Below are positions 33,764 through 44,630 of a stretch of DNA of 64,000 nucleotides, one piece after another. This stretch comes from Roseithermus sacchariphilus. Lineage in GTDB: Bacteria > Bacteroidota > Rhodothermia > Rhodothermales > MEBIC09517. How positions within the stretch are numbered: the first letter of the stretch is position 1; every line of letters begins with the position of its first letter. The notes beneath the pieces were generated by a model. It saw only the letters and a list, made by a program, of their open reading frames with translations. It was not told the DNA's origin and ran no database searches. The stretch spans positions 3,206,664 through 3,270,663 of the forward strand of contig CP030158.1 in NCBI GenBank assembly GCA_003285105.1, written 5' to 3'. The position numbers and the translations under genes were made by a program.

Positions 33764-36280
33764 TCAGTTCACCGCCGGTTGCTCGATGATGGTAGATCCG
33801 TTGGCCGGCGAGCCGTCGTGCTCCTCCGGCGTCCGGACGGTGAAGAGCGCCTTCGGGTCCGTGACGGGTTCCGCCTCGAGCACCTGCTCGATGGCTTCCT
33901 CCATCCGCCGGAGGTAGACGATCTGGAGATCCTGGATGGCTTCGTCCTTGATCTCCTCGATGTCCTTCCGGTTTTTCTCCGGCAGCAGCACCGTCTCGAT
34001 GCCGGCCCGTTTGGCGGCCAGCACCTTCTCCTTGATGCCGCCCACGGGCAGCACCAGGCCCCGGAGCGTGATCTCGCCGGTCATGGCGACGTTGTGCTTC
34101 ACGCGCCGCTGCGTGTAGATGGAGGTCAGCGCCGCCAGCAGCGCCACGCCGGCCGAGGGGCCGTCTTTGGGCACGGCACCGGCGGGGACGTGGATGTGGA
34201 GGTCCCAGTGCCGGAAAGCATCCTGGGGGATGCCCAGCTCGTCGGCGTGCGCCTTCACGTACGAGAGGGCCGCCTGCGCCGACTCCTTCATCACGTCGCC
34301 GAGCTGCCCGGTCAGGATCATCCGCCCAGAGCCGCGCGAGACGGACGCCTCGATGAACAGGATGTCGCCGCCCACGGGCGTCCAGGCCAGCCCCGTGGCC
34401 ACGCCCGGGACCTCGGTGCGCTCGGCCACGTCGCTGAAGTACTTCCGGGCGCCCAGGTACTCCTTGACGTCGTCGACGTCGACCGTCCCGGACTCGATCT
34501 CGCCCATGGCAATGCGTTTGGCGATGCCGCGGACCAGCCCGCCGATCTCTCGTTCGAGCTGCCGCACGCCGCTCTCGCGCGTGTAGCCGTCGATGACCAG
34601 GCGCAGGGCCTCGTCGGTCACGGTGAACTGGCCGGGCTTGAGGCCGTTGCGTTCCACCTGACGCGGCACGAGGTACTGCTTAGCGATCGCCAGCTTTTCG
34701 TTCTGCGTATAGCCGGTGATCTCGATCATCTCCATCCGGTCCCGCAGCGGCGCCGGAATCTGCTCCAGGTAGTTCGCCGTGGCGATGAAGAGGACCTTGG
34801 AGAGGTCGTAGTCGAGCTCCAGGTAATGGTCGTTGAAGGCGAAGTTCTGCTCCGGGTCGAGCACTTCGAGCAGGGCGCTCGACGGGTCGCCCCGGAAGTC
34901 GGAGCCGAGCTTGTCGATCTCATCCAGCATGAAGACCGGGTTGGAGGTTCCGGCTTTCTTCAGCCCCTGGATGATGCGGCCGGGCAGCGCGCCGACGTAG
35001 GTGCGGCGGTGTCCGCGGATCTCGGCTTCGTCGCGCACCCCGCCCAGGCTCATGCGCACGAACGAGCGCCCCATGGCCCGGGCGATGCTCTTGCCCAGGC
35101 TGGTCTTGCCGACGCCGGGCGGGCCGTAGAAGCACAGGATGGGCGCCTTCATGTCCCCCTTGAGCTTCAGGACGGCCAGGTGCTCCAGGATGCGCTTCTT
35201 GACCTTTTCGAGCCCGAAGTGATCCTCGTTGAGGACCTCCTCGGCGTGCTTGATGTCGAGGTTGTCCTCGGAGTACTCCAGCCAGGGGAGGTCCAGGATC
35301 CAGTCGATGTAGTTGCGCGTGACGGCGTAATCCGGGCTGGCCGGGTTGCTGCGGGCCAGCTTCTCCAGCTCCTTGTTCAGCGTCTCGCGGACGTGATCCG
35401 GCAGACGCTTCTTCTCGGCCCGCTCGCGCAGTTCGTTCAGCTCGGGGTTGTTGCCCTCGCCTTCGCCCAGCTCGTCCTGGATCGCCTTCATCTGCTGGCG
35501 GAGCAGGTACTCGCGCTGCTGCTTGTCCACGTCCGTCTTCACGCGGGAGCGGATCTCCTCGGAGAGCTGGAGCACCTGCAACTCCCGGTTGAGGTGGTCC
35601 ATCACCAGGTCCGCCCGCTCCAGCAGCGGGATCGTCTCCAGCAGCTCCTGCTTCTCCTTCACGTCGATCTGGAGGTTCGACGCGATGAAGTGGATCAGGA
35701 ACGTGGGCGATTCGATGTTCTGGATCGCATAGGCCGCCTCGCTGGGCAGGTTCGGGGACATGTTGACGATCTGGATCGCCAGGTCCTTCACCGACCGGAT
35801 GCGCGCCTGCAGCTCGACGTCCTCCAGGTTCACCGCCTCGTCCTCGATCGGGGTGACGCGGGCCTTGAAGTAGGGCTCCGTCTGGACGAATTCCGTGATC
35901 TGGAAGCGGCGTTTGCCCTGGATCACGATCGACTTGGAGCCGTCCGGCATCTTGATGAGCTTCAAGATGCTCGCCACCGTCCCGACGCGGAACAGGTCGT
36001 CCGGTCCGGGATCCTCGATCTCGCTGTTGCGCTGGGAGACGACCCCGATGAGCCGATCCCCGGCAAAGGCATCCTTGACGAGCTTGAGCGACGTGTCGCG
36101 GCCGACGGTGATCGGCAGCACGACGCCCGGGAACAGCACCGTGTTGCGCAGCGCCAGGATGGGCAGCGTGTCCGGGATGTCGGACTTACTCATCGCTTTC
36201 TCCTCGTCCGGCGTGGGCAGGGGGATGCTCTGCTCGGGATCCTGGTCTATGGTCCAGAGAATGGGTTGGTGTCTCATCAT
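33764..36280 (-). CDS. lon: ATP-dependent Lon protease
   Basis: An 838-residue LonA protease. The N-terminal substrate domain starts at '[19 protein letters not shown]', followed by a long coiled coil ([21 protein letters not shown]). The AAA+ domain has Walker [16 protein letters not shown] and Walker B '[11 protein letters not shown]', with '[26 protein letters not shown]'. The protease catalytic dyad is S709 in [15 protein letters not shown] and Lys in [15 protein letters not shown] (about residue 752). ATG at 36280 is used; ATG at 36194 ([11 protein letters not shown]) would also give a complete protein. A 9-bp inverted repeat stands 51 bases upstream. Lon degrades misfolded and regulatory proteins. 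Confidence 0.97.
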   Translation of the reverse strand: MMRHQPILWTIDQDPEQSIPLPTPDEEKAMSKSDIPDTLPILALRNTVLFPGVVLPITVGRDTSLKLVKDAFAGDRLIGVVSQRNSEIEDPGPDDLFRVGTVASILKLIKMPDGSKSIVIQGKRRFQITEFVQTEPYFKARVTPIEDEAVNLEDVELQARIRSVKDLAIQIVNMSPNLPSEAAYAIQNIESPTFLIHFIASNLQIDVKEKQELLETIPLLERADLVMDHLNRELQVLQLSEEIRSRVKTDVDKQQREYLLRQQMKAIQDELGEGEGNNPELNELRERAEKKRLPDHVRETLNKELEKLARSNPASPDYAVTRNYIDWILDLPWLEYSEDNLDIKHAEEVLNEDHFGLEKVKKRILEHLAVLKLKGDMKAPILCFYGPPGVGKTSLGKSIARAMGRSFVRMSLGGVRDEAEIRGHRRTYVGALPGRIIQGLKKAGTSNPVFMLDEIDKLGSDFRGDPSSALLEVLDPEQNFAFNDHYLELDYDLSKVLFIATANYLEQIPAPLRDRMEMIEITGYTQNEKLAIAKQYLVPRQVERNGLKPGQFTVTDEALRLVIDGYTRESGVRQLEREIGGLVRGIAKRIAMGEIESGTVDVDDVKEYLGARKYFSDVAERTEVPGVATGLAWTPVGGDILFIEASVSRGSGRMILTGQLGDVMKESAQAALSYVKAHADELGIPQDAFRHWDLHIHVPAGAVPKDGPSAGVALLAALTSIYTQRRVKHNVAMTGEITLRGLVLPVGGIKEKVLAAKRAGIETVLLPEKNRKDIEEIKDEAIQDLQIVYLRRMEEAIEQVLEAEPVTDPKALFTVRTPEEHDGSPANGSTIIEQPAVN

Positions 36281-36330
36281 GTCGCTATCGGCATCTATCG
36301 TGGGTTCCTAAGACCGGGCGGATCGGTTTT

Positions 36331-36355
36331 CGATGGCGTACCGATGACGCCATCG
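36331..36355. promoter_or_regulatory. 9-7-9 palindrome upstream of lon, candidate operator
   Basis: CGATGGCGT (36331-36339) and ACGCCATCG (36347-36355) are perfect inverted repeats with a 7-base centre, 51-75 bases before the lon ATG. It differs from the CIRCE element (TTAGCACTC-N9-GAGTGCTAA) and from the HspR element (CTTGAGT-N7-ACTCAAG), though the 7-base spacing is like the latter. The rest of the 217-base gap to the hybrid kinase gene has no other clear signal. Confidence 0.45.
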
Positions 36356-36497
36356 CCCCGGCGCCGCGTCGCTTCGGGGGGCATCGTCGCCCGGAATCAG
36401 GTCAGGTATCGAGGGTGGGTCAAAAATTGGGCCACGCGGCGGGAGGCTGCCATTTTGTCGCATGCCTCGGCGGCCCGGTTCGAGGCGGGGGCGGCGG

Positions 36498-37931
36498 TCA
36501 GATCAGCGACTGGATGACGGCTTCGAGGTCATCCACCTTGAACGGCTTGCTGAGCACGGCATCGATGTCGTCATCGACCGAGCCCAAATCGGTGTCGCCG
36601 GTCAGGAGCACGATGGGCAGGTGGGGGTATTGCTGGCGCAGGGCGTGGGCAAACTGCCGCCCGCTCATGTCGGGCATGGCCTGGTCGGTGAACACGATGT
36701 CGAACGGTTCGGACCGGGCCAGGCGCAGCGCTTCCGGGCCGGAGGCGGCCTGCCGGATGGTGTGGCCGCGCAGGGTGAGGAGGCGGTCCAGCACCGTGCG
36801 CACCGCCGCTTCGTCGTCGACGACGAGGATGCGGGCGTGGCGGGTCACGGCGGTCGTGGGCGGGGCCTGGTCCGGGTGGTCCGGCTGAGCGACGGGGGGA
36901 AACGTCAGCGTGAACGTCGTCCCTTCGCCCGGCGCCGAGGCGACGTCGATCGTGCCGCCGTGCTCCTGGATGATGCCGTAGCTGACGGCGAGGCCCATGC
37001 CGGTGCCGTGCTGGCCTTTGGTGGTGAAGAGCGGCTCGAAGATGCGGCGGCGCACGTCGTCCGGCATGCCGATGCCCGTGTCGCGGACGATCATCTGCAC
37101 GCCCGTGGCCGGGTCGTGGCGGGTCTCGAAGGACAGATCGCCTCCGTGCGGCATGGCCTGGACGGCGTTCAGGACGAGGTTGACGAGCACCTCGCGCAAC
37201 TCGGTGGGCGAGCCCAGGATGGGCGGGACGTCCGCGAGCCGGCGCTTGATTTTGATGGAGATGCCTTTGCGGCGGGGGTCGTTGTACCAGTAGGGGCGGG
37301 TCAGCGCGATCACCTCGCGGACGAGGGCATCGAGGTGGACGGGCTCGAACTCGCTCAGCTTCTCCTGGCGGATGTATTGCTGGATCTTGCGGATGAGGGC
37401 GGCCCCGTCGAGGGCGGCTCGCTCGATGGCCTGCAGCGACTCCTGCTGTGCCGGGGTGTGGGCGCCCCCCTCGGTCTTCATCAGCTCGGCGTGCCCCAGG
37501 ATCGTGCTGAGCAGATTGTTGAAGTCATGGGCGATGCCCATGGTCATGTGCCCCAGGTTGGCCATGCGGTCCCGTTGCGTCTGGCTGCTGACCCACGTGG
37601 TCGGTTCCGCCAGCGTTTCGCCGACGATGCTGACGGCGGTGACGCCGTCGGGCAGGTGGACCGGGAGGAAGTGCAGCAGCACCGGCACCGGCTCGTCGCG
37701 ATCCGGGCGGTGTACGGGGAAGATCTGGCGGGTGACGAGGTGGCCGGCGGCGGCGTCGCGCACGCACTGCCGGGCCTGCGGCCGGTCCGCCTCGCTGAGG
37801 AAGGCCCAGAGCTCCGGTCCGGCCCCGAAGAGCGCCGTCCAGGCGTTGTTGCGGGTCGTGACCGTTCCGTCGGGCAGGCAGGTGGCATGCAGCAGATCGG
37901 CTTCGACCGGGTGATACGGGGGCGTGTCCAT
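36498..37931 (-). CDS. Hybrid sensor histidine kinase with PAS-like sensor and receiver domain
   Basis: A 477-residue cytoplasmic protein with no transmembrane helix. Residues 10-110 look like a PAS-type sensor (LPDGTVTTRNNAWTALFGAG). The phosphoacceptor is H135 in MGIAHDFNNLLSTILGHAEL, of the HDFNN type shared with NtrB-like kinases. The HATPase domain has 'ELREVLVNLVLNAVQAMP', 'VRDTGIGMPDD', 'LFTTKGQHGTGMGLAVSYGI' and 'GTTFTLTFP'. The C-terminal receiver has 'ARILVVDDEAAVR' and D416 in IVFTDQAMPDMSG. No output regulator is adjacent; it presumably relays to a protein elsewhere. The ATG at 37931 is used because the open frame above it is not domain-like. Confidence 0.9.
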   Translation of the reverse strand: MDTPPYHPVEADLLHATCLPDGTVTTRNNAWTALFGAGPELWAFLSEADRPQARQCVRDAAAGHLVTRQIFPVHRPDRDEPVPVLLHFLPVHLPDGVTAVSIVGETLAEPTTWVSSQTQRDRMANLGHMTMGIAHDFNNLLSTILGHAELMKTEGGAHTPAQQESLQAIERAALDGAALIRKIQQYIRQEKLSEFEPVHLDALVREVIALTRPYWYNDPRRKGISIKIKRRLADVPPILGSPTELREVLVNLVLNAVQAMPHGGDLSFETRHDPATGVQMIVRDTGIGMPDDVRRRIFEPLFTTKGQHGTGMGLAVSYGIIQEHGGTIDVASAPGEGTTFTLTFPPVAQPDHPDQAPPTTAVTRHARILVVDDEAAVRTVLDRLLTLRGHTIRQAASGPEALRLARSEPFDIVFTDQAMPDMSGRQFAHALRQQYPHLPIVLLTGDTDLGSVDDDIDAVLSKPFKVDDLEAVIQSLI

Positions 37932-38076
37932 CGAGCGGGGACCGGGCGGGTGCGCTTCGGGAACCTTTGACGAAGCAGGTGACCTATTGAAATCGGAATC
38001 CGTACCTTGGAGTCCGGCAGAGCAGGTGCCTGCTCCCGAATAAACGGTTCCTGAACGCAAAGTTGCCAGCCTGACC

Positions 38077-39486
38077 ATGTGGCACGACGACATCCTGGGC
38101 ACGATCGGCCGGACGCCGCTGGTGCGCCTCAACCGCATCCCGGCAGGCCTGCCCTGCACGGTGCTGGCCAAGGTGGAGTTCTTCAACCCCGGCGCCTCGG
38201 TCAAGGACCGGATCGGGATTGCGATGATCGAGGCCGCCGAGCGAGAGGGGCGGTTGAAGCCGGGGGGCGTCATCGTCGAGGGGACGAGCGGCAACACCGG
38301 CGCCGGCCTCGCGCTGGCCGCCATCGCCCGGGGCTACCGGTGCATCTTCACCACCACCGATAAGCAGAGCCAGGAGAAGATCGACGTGCTCCGGGCGCTC
38401 GGGGCCGAGGTCATCGTCTGCCCCACGGCCGTCGCCCCGGACGATCCGCGGTCGTATTACTCGGTGGCCCGGCGCCTGGCCCAGGAGCTGCCCAACGCCG
38501 TCTACCTGAACCAGTACGACAACCCGGCCAACACGGCAGCGCACTACGCCACCACCGGCCCGGAGCTGTGGGAGCAGACGGAAGGCCGTATCACCCACTT
38601 CATCGCCGGCGCCGGTACGGGCGGGACGATCTCCGGGACGGGCCGTTTCCTCAAGGAACAGAACCCGGACGTGAAGATCATCGGCGTGGACCCCTATGGA
38701 TCGGTCTACTACAAGTACTTCCACACGGGAGAGTTCGACGAGAACGAGATCTATCCGTACCTCACCGAAGGCGTCGGGGAGGACATCCTGGCGGGCAACA
38801 TGGACTTCGGCATCGTGGACGACTACGTGCGGGTGACGGACAAGGAGGCGATGCAGATGACGCGGCGCCTGGCGCGGGAGGAGGGGCTCTTCGTGGGCCA
38901 GTCGTGCGGCATGGCCATGGCCGGTGCCTTGCAATGGATGCAGGCCCACCGCGCCTCCCTGACGCCGGAGGACGTCGTGGTGCTGCTCTTCCCGGATTCG
39001 GGCTTCCGCTATCTCTCGAAGACCTACAACGACGCCTGGATGCGGGACCACGGCTTCCTGGCGCAGGTGCCGGAGATGAGCACGGAGCAGGTGCTGGCCG
39101 TGCGCCGGCGTTCGCGCGTACTCGCCGCCGCCCCGACCGACACACTCGCCCAGGTCATCGAGCGCATGGCCGAGCATGGCATCTCGCAGATGCCGGTGCT
39201 GGAAGAAGCCGGAGGCGTCATCGGCAGCCTGACCGAGGCCCACATCCTCAACCGCCTCATCCAGGACCCGCAGGCCCGCGAGGCGCACGTCATCGACGTG
39301 ATGGGGCCTCCGTTCCCCGTCGTTCCGCGCACCCTCCCGCTCGACGAGCTCTCGGCCCGGCTGGAGGAAGGCAACGGGGCCGTGCTCGTCCCGGTGGACG
39401 ACGAGCCGGGGGCGTACGAGATCATCACCAAGAGCGACCTCATCAGCGCACTGGCCAGAGCGGGTCGCAACGGAAACCAGGGGTAG
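38077..39486 (+). CDS. Cystathionine beta-synthase (PLP domain plus CBS pair)
   Basis: A 469-residue enzyme. The PLP lysine is K43 in FFNPGASVKDRIG, followed by 'VEGTSGNTGAGLALAAIARGY' (phosphate-binding), 'YLNQYDNPANTAAHYATTGPE' and GAGTGGTISGTGRFL. The C-terminal 140 residues contain two CBS domains (VLAAAPTDTLAQVIERMAEHG, 'ISQMPVLEEAGGVIGSLTEAHI', 'VIDVMGPPFPVVPRTLPLDELS'). Domain order and length match eukaryote-like cystathionine beta-synthase, which condenses serine with homocysteine. A plain cysteine synthase lacks the CBS pair. A possible -7 box TACCTTGG occurs at 38003. The DUF3467 gene follows by 27 bases. Confidence 0.9.
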   Translation: MWHDDILGTIGRTPLVRLNRIPAGLPCTVLAKVEFFNPGASVKDRIGIAMIEAAEREGRLKPGGVIVEGTSGNTGAGLALAAIARGYRCIFTTTDKQSQEKIDVLRALGAEVIVCPTAVAPDDPRSYYSVARRLAQELPNAVYLNQYDNPANTAAHYATTGPELWEQTEGRITHFIAGAGTGGTISGTGRFLKEQNPDVKIIGVDPYGSVYYKYFHTGEFDENEIYPYLTEGVGEDILAGNMDFGIVDDYVRVTDKEAMQMTRRLAREEGLFVGQSCGMAMAGALQWMQAHRASLTPEDVVVLLFPDSGFRYLSKTYNDAWMRDHGFLAQVPEMSTEQVLAVRRRSRVLAAAPTDTLAQVIERMAEHGISQMPVLEEAGGVIGSLTEAHILNRLIQDPQAREAHVIDVMGPPFPVVPRTLPLDELSARLEEGNGAVLVPVDDEPGAYEIITKSDLISALARAGRNGNQG

Positions 39487-39513
39487 GCACGCCCGCCTCC
39501 CGTTCAATCACCG

Positions 39514-39846
39514 ATGCAGACATCCATGCAAGATTCCGAACATCTGCCTCCGGGCCATCACATCAACATCGAGTTGAGCGAGGAGACGGCCGAGGGCACG
39601 TACTCCAACCTCGTCATGATCGCCCATTCCTCCGAGGAGTTCATCCTCGACTTCATCCGGGTCATGCCGGGGATTCCCAAAGCCCGGGTGAAGGGCCGCG
39701 TCATCATCACCCCGCCGCACGCCAAGCGGCTGCTCCGGGCGCTGGCCGACAACATCGAGCGCTACGAGCGGACGCACGGGGAGATCATCGAACGCGCGGC
39801 TCCCGACGAGCCGATCCAGTTCGGCGGCCCCACGGCGGAGGCCTGA
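39514..39846 (+). CDS. DUF3467 family protein
   Basis: A 110-residue protein. 'INIELSEETAEGTYSNLVMIAHSSEEFILDFIRVMPG' and 'ARVKGRVIITPPHAKRLLRALADNIERYE' match the DUF3467 family, small beta-rich cytoplasmic proteins common in Bacteroidota and of unknown function. The 27-base spacing suggests it shares a transcript with the cystathionine beta-synthase gene. It is convergent with the permease gene, 17 bases apart. Confidence 0.88.
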   Translation: MQTSMQDSEHLPPGHHINIELSEETAEGTYSNLVMIAHSSEEFILDFIRVMPGIPKARVKGRVIITPPHAKRLLRALADNIERYERTHGEIIERAAPDEPIQFGGPTAEA

Positions 39847-39863
39847 CGAGGAAGGAGCCGGGG

Positions 39864-40949
39864 CTACTTCCGGGCGCGCAGCAGCAGGATCAGGGCGACG
39901 CCCAGGAAGACGGCATGGGGGATCCAGGCCGTGGCCGCGGGAGGCAGCTCCCCGGAGTAGCCGAACGGTTCGGTGAGTTTCTGCAGGGCGAGATAGGCGA
40001 AGGCCGTCAGCAGCCCGAGGGCCAGCTGCGCGGCCTGCCCGCCGCGCCGCCGCACGGAGGCCAGCGGCAGCGCGATCAGCACCAGAATCAGGTTGGCGAA
40101 GGGATAGGCAAACTTGACGTAGTAGCCCACCAGCGTCCGGCCGATCTGATTGGCCCCGGAGCGACGGAGCGCGTCCACGTAGCCCCGCGCCTCCGGGATC
40201 GTCATCGACTCGACGTCCCGCTCGGTCCGGGCAAAGTCCCGCGGGTAGACGGTCAGCGCGGTGTCGAGCTGGTTGATGGTGCGCTGGAGGACCCGCCCGT
40301 CCGCCTCGAAGCGGCGTAGCGTGGCATGGCGCAACCGCCAGACCTGCAACGAGTCCACCCATTCCATGCGGCTGGCGTCGATGCGGGAGACGAGGCGGTC
40401 GGCCTCGTCGAAGGCTTGCAGGGAGACGCGGATGGCCGTTTGTGCCGTGCGGTCGTAGAACCCGACCGACACGATCTGGCCCGGTCGATGCTGCCGGTGG
40501 ATGTCGTTCACGTCGGCCGGGCCGGGTCCGTCTTTCAGGTACTGCTGCTCGAAGGCCAGCACGGTGGCGTTGGTGCGGGGCACCACCCAGCCGTTGAACC
40601 AGAACATGAAGCCGGTGACGGCCACCCCGATGACCAGGTAGGGACGGAGCAGCCGGTACAACGACACGCCGCTGGCCTGCAACGCGATCAGTTGCAGCTC
40701 CTGGGCCAGCTTCCCCGTCAGGTACACGCAGGACAGAAACAGCGCCAGCGGGGAGGTCAGCTTGACGATCTCGGGGATGTAGCTGGGGTAGTAGACCAGG
40801 AACACCTCCCGCATCGTCGCCCCCCGGTCCATGAAGTCGTCGATGAACTCGACGTAATGCAGGACGATGAAGAAGACGATCAGCGTGCCGACGAAGAACA
40901 GGAAGCCGGAGAAGAGCCGGCGGAGGATATGTCGGTCGAACGTGTTCAT
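39864..40949 (-). CDS. LptF/LptG family lipopolysaccharide export permease
   Basis: A 361-residue inner-membrane protein. Three N-terminal transmembrane helices (LFSGFLFFVGTLIVFFIVL; 'YIPEIVKLTSPLALFLSCVYL'; 'LLRPYLVIGVAVTGFMFWF') precede a periplasmic beta-jellyroll domain (about 130-255), and three more helices follow ('YVKFAYPFANLILVLIALPL', 'AQLALGLLTAFAYLALQKL', 'WIPHAVFLGVALILLLRA'). 'LTGKLAQELQLIALQASGVSLYRLLRPYL' is the signature of the family. It works with LptB to extract LPS. Whether it is the F or G paralogue is not clear. LptD, the outer-membrane end of the same pathway, is encoded about 4 kb away. Confidence 0.9.
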   Translation of the reverse strand: MNTFDRHILRRLFSGFLFFVGTLIVFFIVLHYVEFIDDFMDRGATMREVFLVYYPSYIPEIVKLTSPLALFLSCVYLTGKLAQELQLIALQASGVSLYRLLRPYLVIGVAVTGFMFWFNGWVVPRTNATVLAFEQQYLKDGPGPADVNDIHRQHRPGQIVSVGFYDRTAQTAIRVSLQAFDEADRLVSRIDASRMEWVDSLQVWRLRHATLRRFEADGRVLQRTINQLDTALTVYPRDFARTERDVESMTIPEARGYVDALRRSGANQIGRTLVGYYVKFAYPFANLILVLIALPLASVRRRGGQAAQLALGLLTAFAYLALQKLTEPFGYSGELPPAATAWIPHAVFLGVALILLLRARK

Positions 40950-41130
40950 GGCAGGGGACCCTTACTCACCGCGTGGCGGGGCCTTGTTCCCGGGAGGGCC
41001 GGGGGCCCGGCGTGCCGGAGAACAAAACACGAAGATCGGGGGCCGGCACGCATCGTTTCTGGCGACTTAGGGCCGTGATGATGTACCTTCGACGCGGCAA
41101 AATCCCTCTTCGATCCACGTAACGCGAACG

Positions 41131-42318
<1,188 letters not shown>

Positions 42319-42382
42319 CGGTCGATCCCGGGCCGGGGCGAGCGCTTCCGTTGGCCTGCATCCTCTCACCGGCGTGCCGTCC

Positions 42383-43471
42383 ATGACCCGCGCTTCCGAC
42401 ACACCGATGGCGGCCGTCCGCGCCTCCGGGGGCGCGGTGCGCCTGGAGGCCGTCACCCGGCGATTCGGGGAGCTGACCGCGGTGGACGGGGTCAGCCTGG
42501 AGATTCGCCCGGGGGAGTTCTTCTCGCTGCTCGGACCGAGCGGCTGTGGCAAGACTACGCTCCTGCGGATCATCGCCGGGTTTACGCCGCCGGATGCGGG
42601 CCGGGTGTACATCAATGACCGGGACGTGACGGAGGCCGCTCCGCAGGCGCGCCCGACGGCGATGGTCTTCCAGAGCTATGCCCTCTTTCCCACGATGACG
42701 GTGGCCGAGAACGTGGCCTACGGACTGCGCGTGCGCAAGATGGGCCGCACGGAGCGCCGGCGCCGCGTGGCCGAGGCCCTCGCGCGGGTGGACCTGGCCG
42801 GGTACGAGGAGCGGCCCGTCACGCACCTCTCGGGCGGCCAGCAGCAGCGCGTGGCGCTGGCGCGTGCGCTGGCCGTGCGCCCGGCCGTGCTCCTGTTCGA
42901 CGAACCCCTGTCGAACCTGGACGTGGCCCTGCGGGAACAGACCCGGCGGGAGTTGAAGCGGCTCCAGCACGAAGTGGGGACGACCAGCATATATGTGACG
43001 CACGACCAGCAGGAGGCGCTCGCGCTGTCCGATCGGATCGCCGTGATGCGGGCGGGGCGGCTCCAGCAGGTCGGTACGCCGGAGGCGCTCTACGGTGCGC
43101 CCGAGACGGCCTTCGTCGCGCAATTCCTGGGAGGCAGCAACCTGATCCACGATCCCGCCCTCGCGGCGCGCTTCACGGGCGGAGAGCCCCCGCCGGACGG
43201 CCACGTGCTGGCGATCCGGCCCGAGGATCTGCGCGTGTCGCCGGACGGCGGCGTCCCGGCCCGCCTGCAGTTCCGGCAGTTCCTCGGCCTCTACGCCGAA
43301 TGGGAACTCCGCGTCGCCGATCAGGTGCTACGGGCCTGGGTGGATCCGGGCCTCGAACCGTCCGCCGACGTCCGCCTGCAGGCCACCCGGTACCGCTGGG
43401 TGCGCGCCGACGACGAGGCTCCCGCCCGGCCGCCCGCCACGCCCCTCCACGACGCCACAACTGGGACCTGA
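42383..43471 (+). CDS. Orphan ABC transporter ATPase with TOBE-like C-terminus (FbpC/PotA type)
   Basis: A 362-residue ATPase of the importer type that powers iron(III), spermidine/putrescine or sulfate uptake. Walker A is LLGPSGCGKTTLLRIIAG, the Q-loop region is VFQSYALFPTMTVAENVAYG, the signature is HLSGGQQQRVALARAL and Walker B is VLLFDEPLSNLD; the switch His is in YVTHDQQEALALSDRI. The C-terminal 100 residues form a TOBE-like regulatory domain ('VLAIRPEDLRVSPDGG'). The ATG at 42383 is preferred to a GTG at 42374. No permease or binding protein is adjacent, so partners must lie elsewhere and the substrate cannot be assigned. The GNAT gene follows by six bases. Confidence 0.9.
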   Translation: MTRASDTPMAAVRASGGAVRLEAVTRRFGELTAVDGVSLEIRPGEFFSLLGPSGCGKTTLLRIIAGFTPPDAGRVYINDRDVTEAAPQARPTAMVFQSYALFPTMTVAENVAYGLRVRKMGRTERRRRVAEALARVDLAGYEERPVTHLSGGQQQRVALARALAVRPAVLLFDEPLSNLDVALREQTRRELKRLQHEVGTTSIYVTHDQQEALALSDRIAVMRAGRLQQVGTPEALYGAPETAFVAQFLGGSNLIHDPALAARFTGGEPPPDGHVLAIRPEDLRVSPDGGVPARLQFRQFLGLYAEWELRVADQVLRAWVDPGLEPSADVRLQATRYRWVRADDEAPARPPATPLHDATTGT

Positions 43472-43477
43472 TCCGTC

Positions 43478-43900
43478 ATGGCAGACGACACCGCCAAGAC
43501 CGCTATCCATCTGGAAATCCGGGAAGGCCTCGACGGCCTCACGCCGGCGCGCATCGTCACCCTCTACCGCCGCGCCCCCCTCCTGCGGCCCGTCGATCGG
43601 AATGAGCGCGTCTGGGAGATGTTCGAGAAGGCCTCGCTGGTCCTCACGGCCTGGCGGGACGGCGACCTGGTCGGGATCGCCCGTGTGCTCACCGACGGGG
43701 TGCTCTACAGCTACCTGTGCGACCTCGCCGTCGAGCCCGACGTGCAGCGGCACGGCGTCGGGAAGGCGCTGCTGCACGAAATCTTCGAGCGGTGCAAGGG
43801 GACGGAGCTGGTACTGCGCGATTCCGACATCTCCTCCAGCTATTACGCGCACCTCGGCTTCCAGCGGGTCGGGAACGCCTGGGTCAAATATCTTCGCTGA
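43478..43900 (+). CDS. GNAT family acetyltransferase
   Basis: A 140-residue GNAT protein. The acetyl-CoA-binding region is 'YLCDLAVEPDVQRHGVGKALLHEI' with the Q/R-x-x-G-x-G/A type motif, preceded by 'LVGIARVLTDGVLYSYL' and followed by 'RDSDISSSYYAHLGFQRVGNAWVKY', the usual C-terminal strand. Substrate unknown. It begins six bases after the ABC ATPase, so it is probably co-transcribed. Its last 17 bases overlap the end of the convergent BON gene. Confidence 0.87.
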   Translation: MADDTAKTAIHLEIREGLDGLTPARIVTLYRRAPLLRPVDRNERVWEMFEKASLVLTAWRDGDLVGIARVLTDGVLYSYLCDLAVEPDVQRHGVGKALLHEIFERCKGTELVLRDSDISSSYYAHLGFQRVGNAWVKYLR

Positions 43901-44249
43901 GGTCCGTCGCATCCACCGACGACGGCGTACGGGACGCGGCCGGTTCGGTATCCTGGAACGGCTCGGCGACGACCTGGAGGTGTTCGACGACGCCCTCCAC
44001 GCCCGGCAGATCTTCGACGAGGGAAACCAGCAGTTCCCGGTCCAGATCGTGCCGTACGACCCCGTAGAGGGTGACGATGCCGTTCTGGACGTAGAAGTGG
44101 ATTCCCTGCACGTCGGCCAGGGCCAGGTCGTGTTCGAAGGTGCGATAGAGCCGCCGCGCCAGTTGCTCGTCCTTCAGCGTCATCCGGTGGTCACGGGGCG
44201 GACGCCCGCGAAGACGGCGTGCAAGGCTTCGGAATCGGATGCCGATCAT
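43884..44249 (-). CDS. BON-domain protein
   Basis: A 121-residue protein. 'DEQLARRLYRTFEHDLALADVQGIHFYVQNGIVTLYG' followed by 'VVRHDLDRELLVSLVEDLPGVEGVVEHLQVV' is a single BON domain, thought to bind phospholipid or act in envelope stress. There is no signal peptide; the basic N-terminus (MIGIRFRSLARRLRGRPPRD) is not hydrophobic enough. The ATG at 44249 is chosen; a TTG at 44303 would extend it. The C-terminal tail overlaps the convergent GNAT gene by 17 bases. Confidence 0.75.
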   Translation of the reverse strand: MIGIRFRSLARRLRGRPPRDHRMTLKDEQLARRLYRTFEHDLALADVQGIHFYVQNGIVTLYGVVRHDLDRELLVSLVEDLPGVEGVVEHLQVVAEPFQDTEPAASRTPSSVDATDLSEDI

Positions 44250-44630
44250 GGAGTCGTCGAGGTGGTCCGTGGGGCAGAGACCCTGGCCTGACGGAGGGGG
44301 CAAGAACCCTGCCGCCGGGGCGAAGGAAGCCGATGGCGACCTCCGAGAGGCCCAATTCTCGGACAGTCTTGCGGTTTCCCCGGGCTAAATCCTGAGTGGA
44401 TGTTTGGATCCCGAGAGGGCGCGGAGGGTCGATCCGCGGCAGGGAAACCTGCAGGGGCGATGACGGGTGCCGGCTGAGGTCGGCGTCGTGCGTAGGTCGT
44501 GGTAAAACAAAGGATTGCCGCGAGCATAGGCAGGGCAATCCGGGGACGGGCAGCCTGGTCAGCGAGGGCCAGTTTAACGAAATGCGTGGAGAAATCCAAC
44601 GACGCGGCGGGATGCGGGTGAGCGGCCCGG
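44250..44630. other. Intergenic region between lptD stop and BON gene
   Basis: A 381-base stretch with no convincing gene. One inverted repeat is visible: TCCGAGA (44342-44348) with TCTCGGA (44357-44363), loop of eight. The part nearest lptD (about 44490-44600) is AT-richer and includes TTTGTTTTACC on the minus strand at about 44517-44507. It may hold the lptD transcript end and the BON promoter, but I cannot place either with confidence. Confidence 0.4.
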
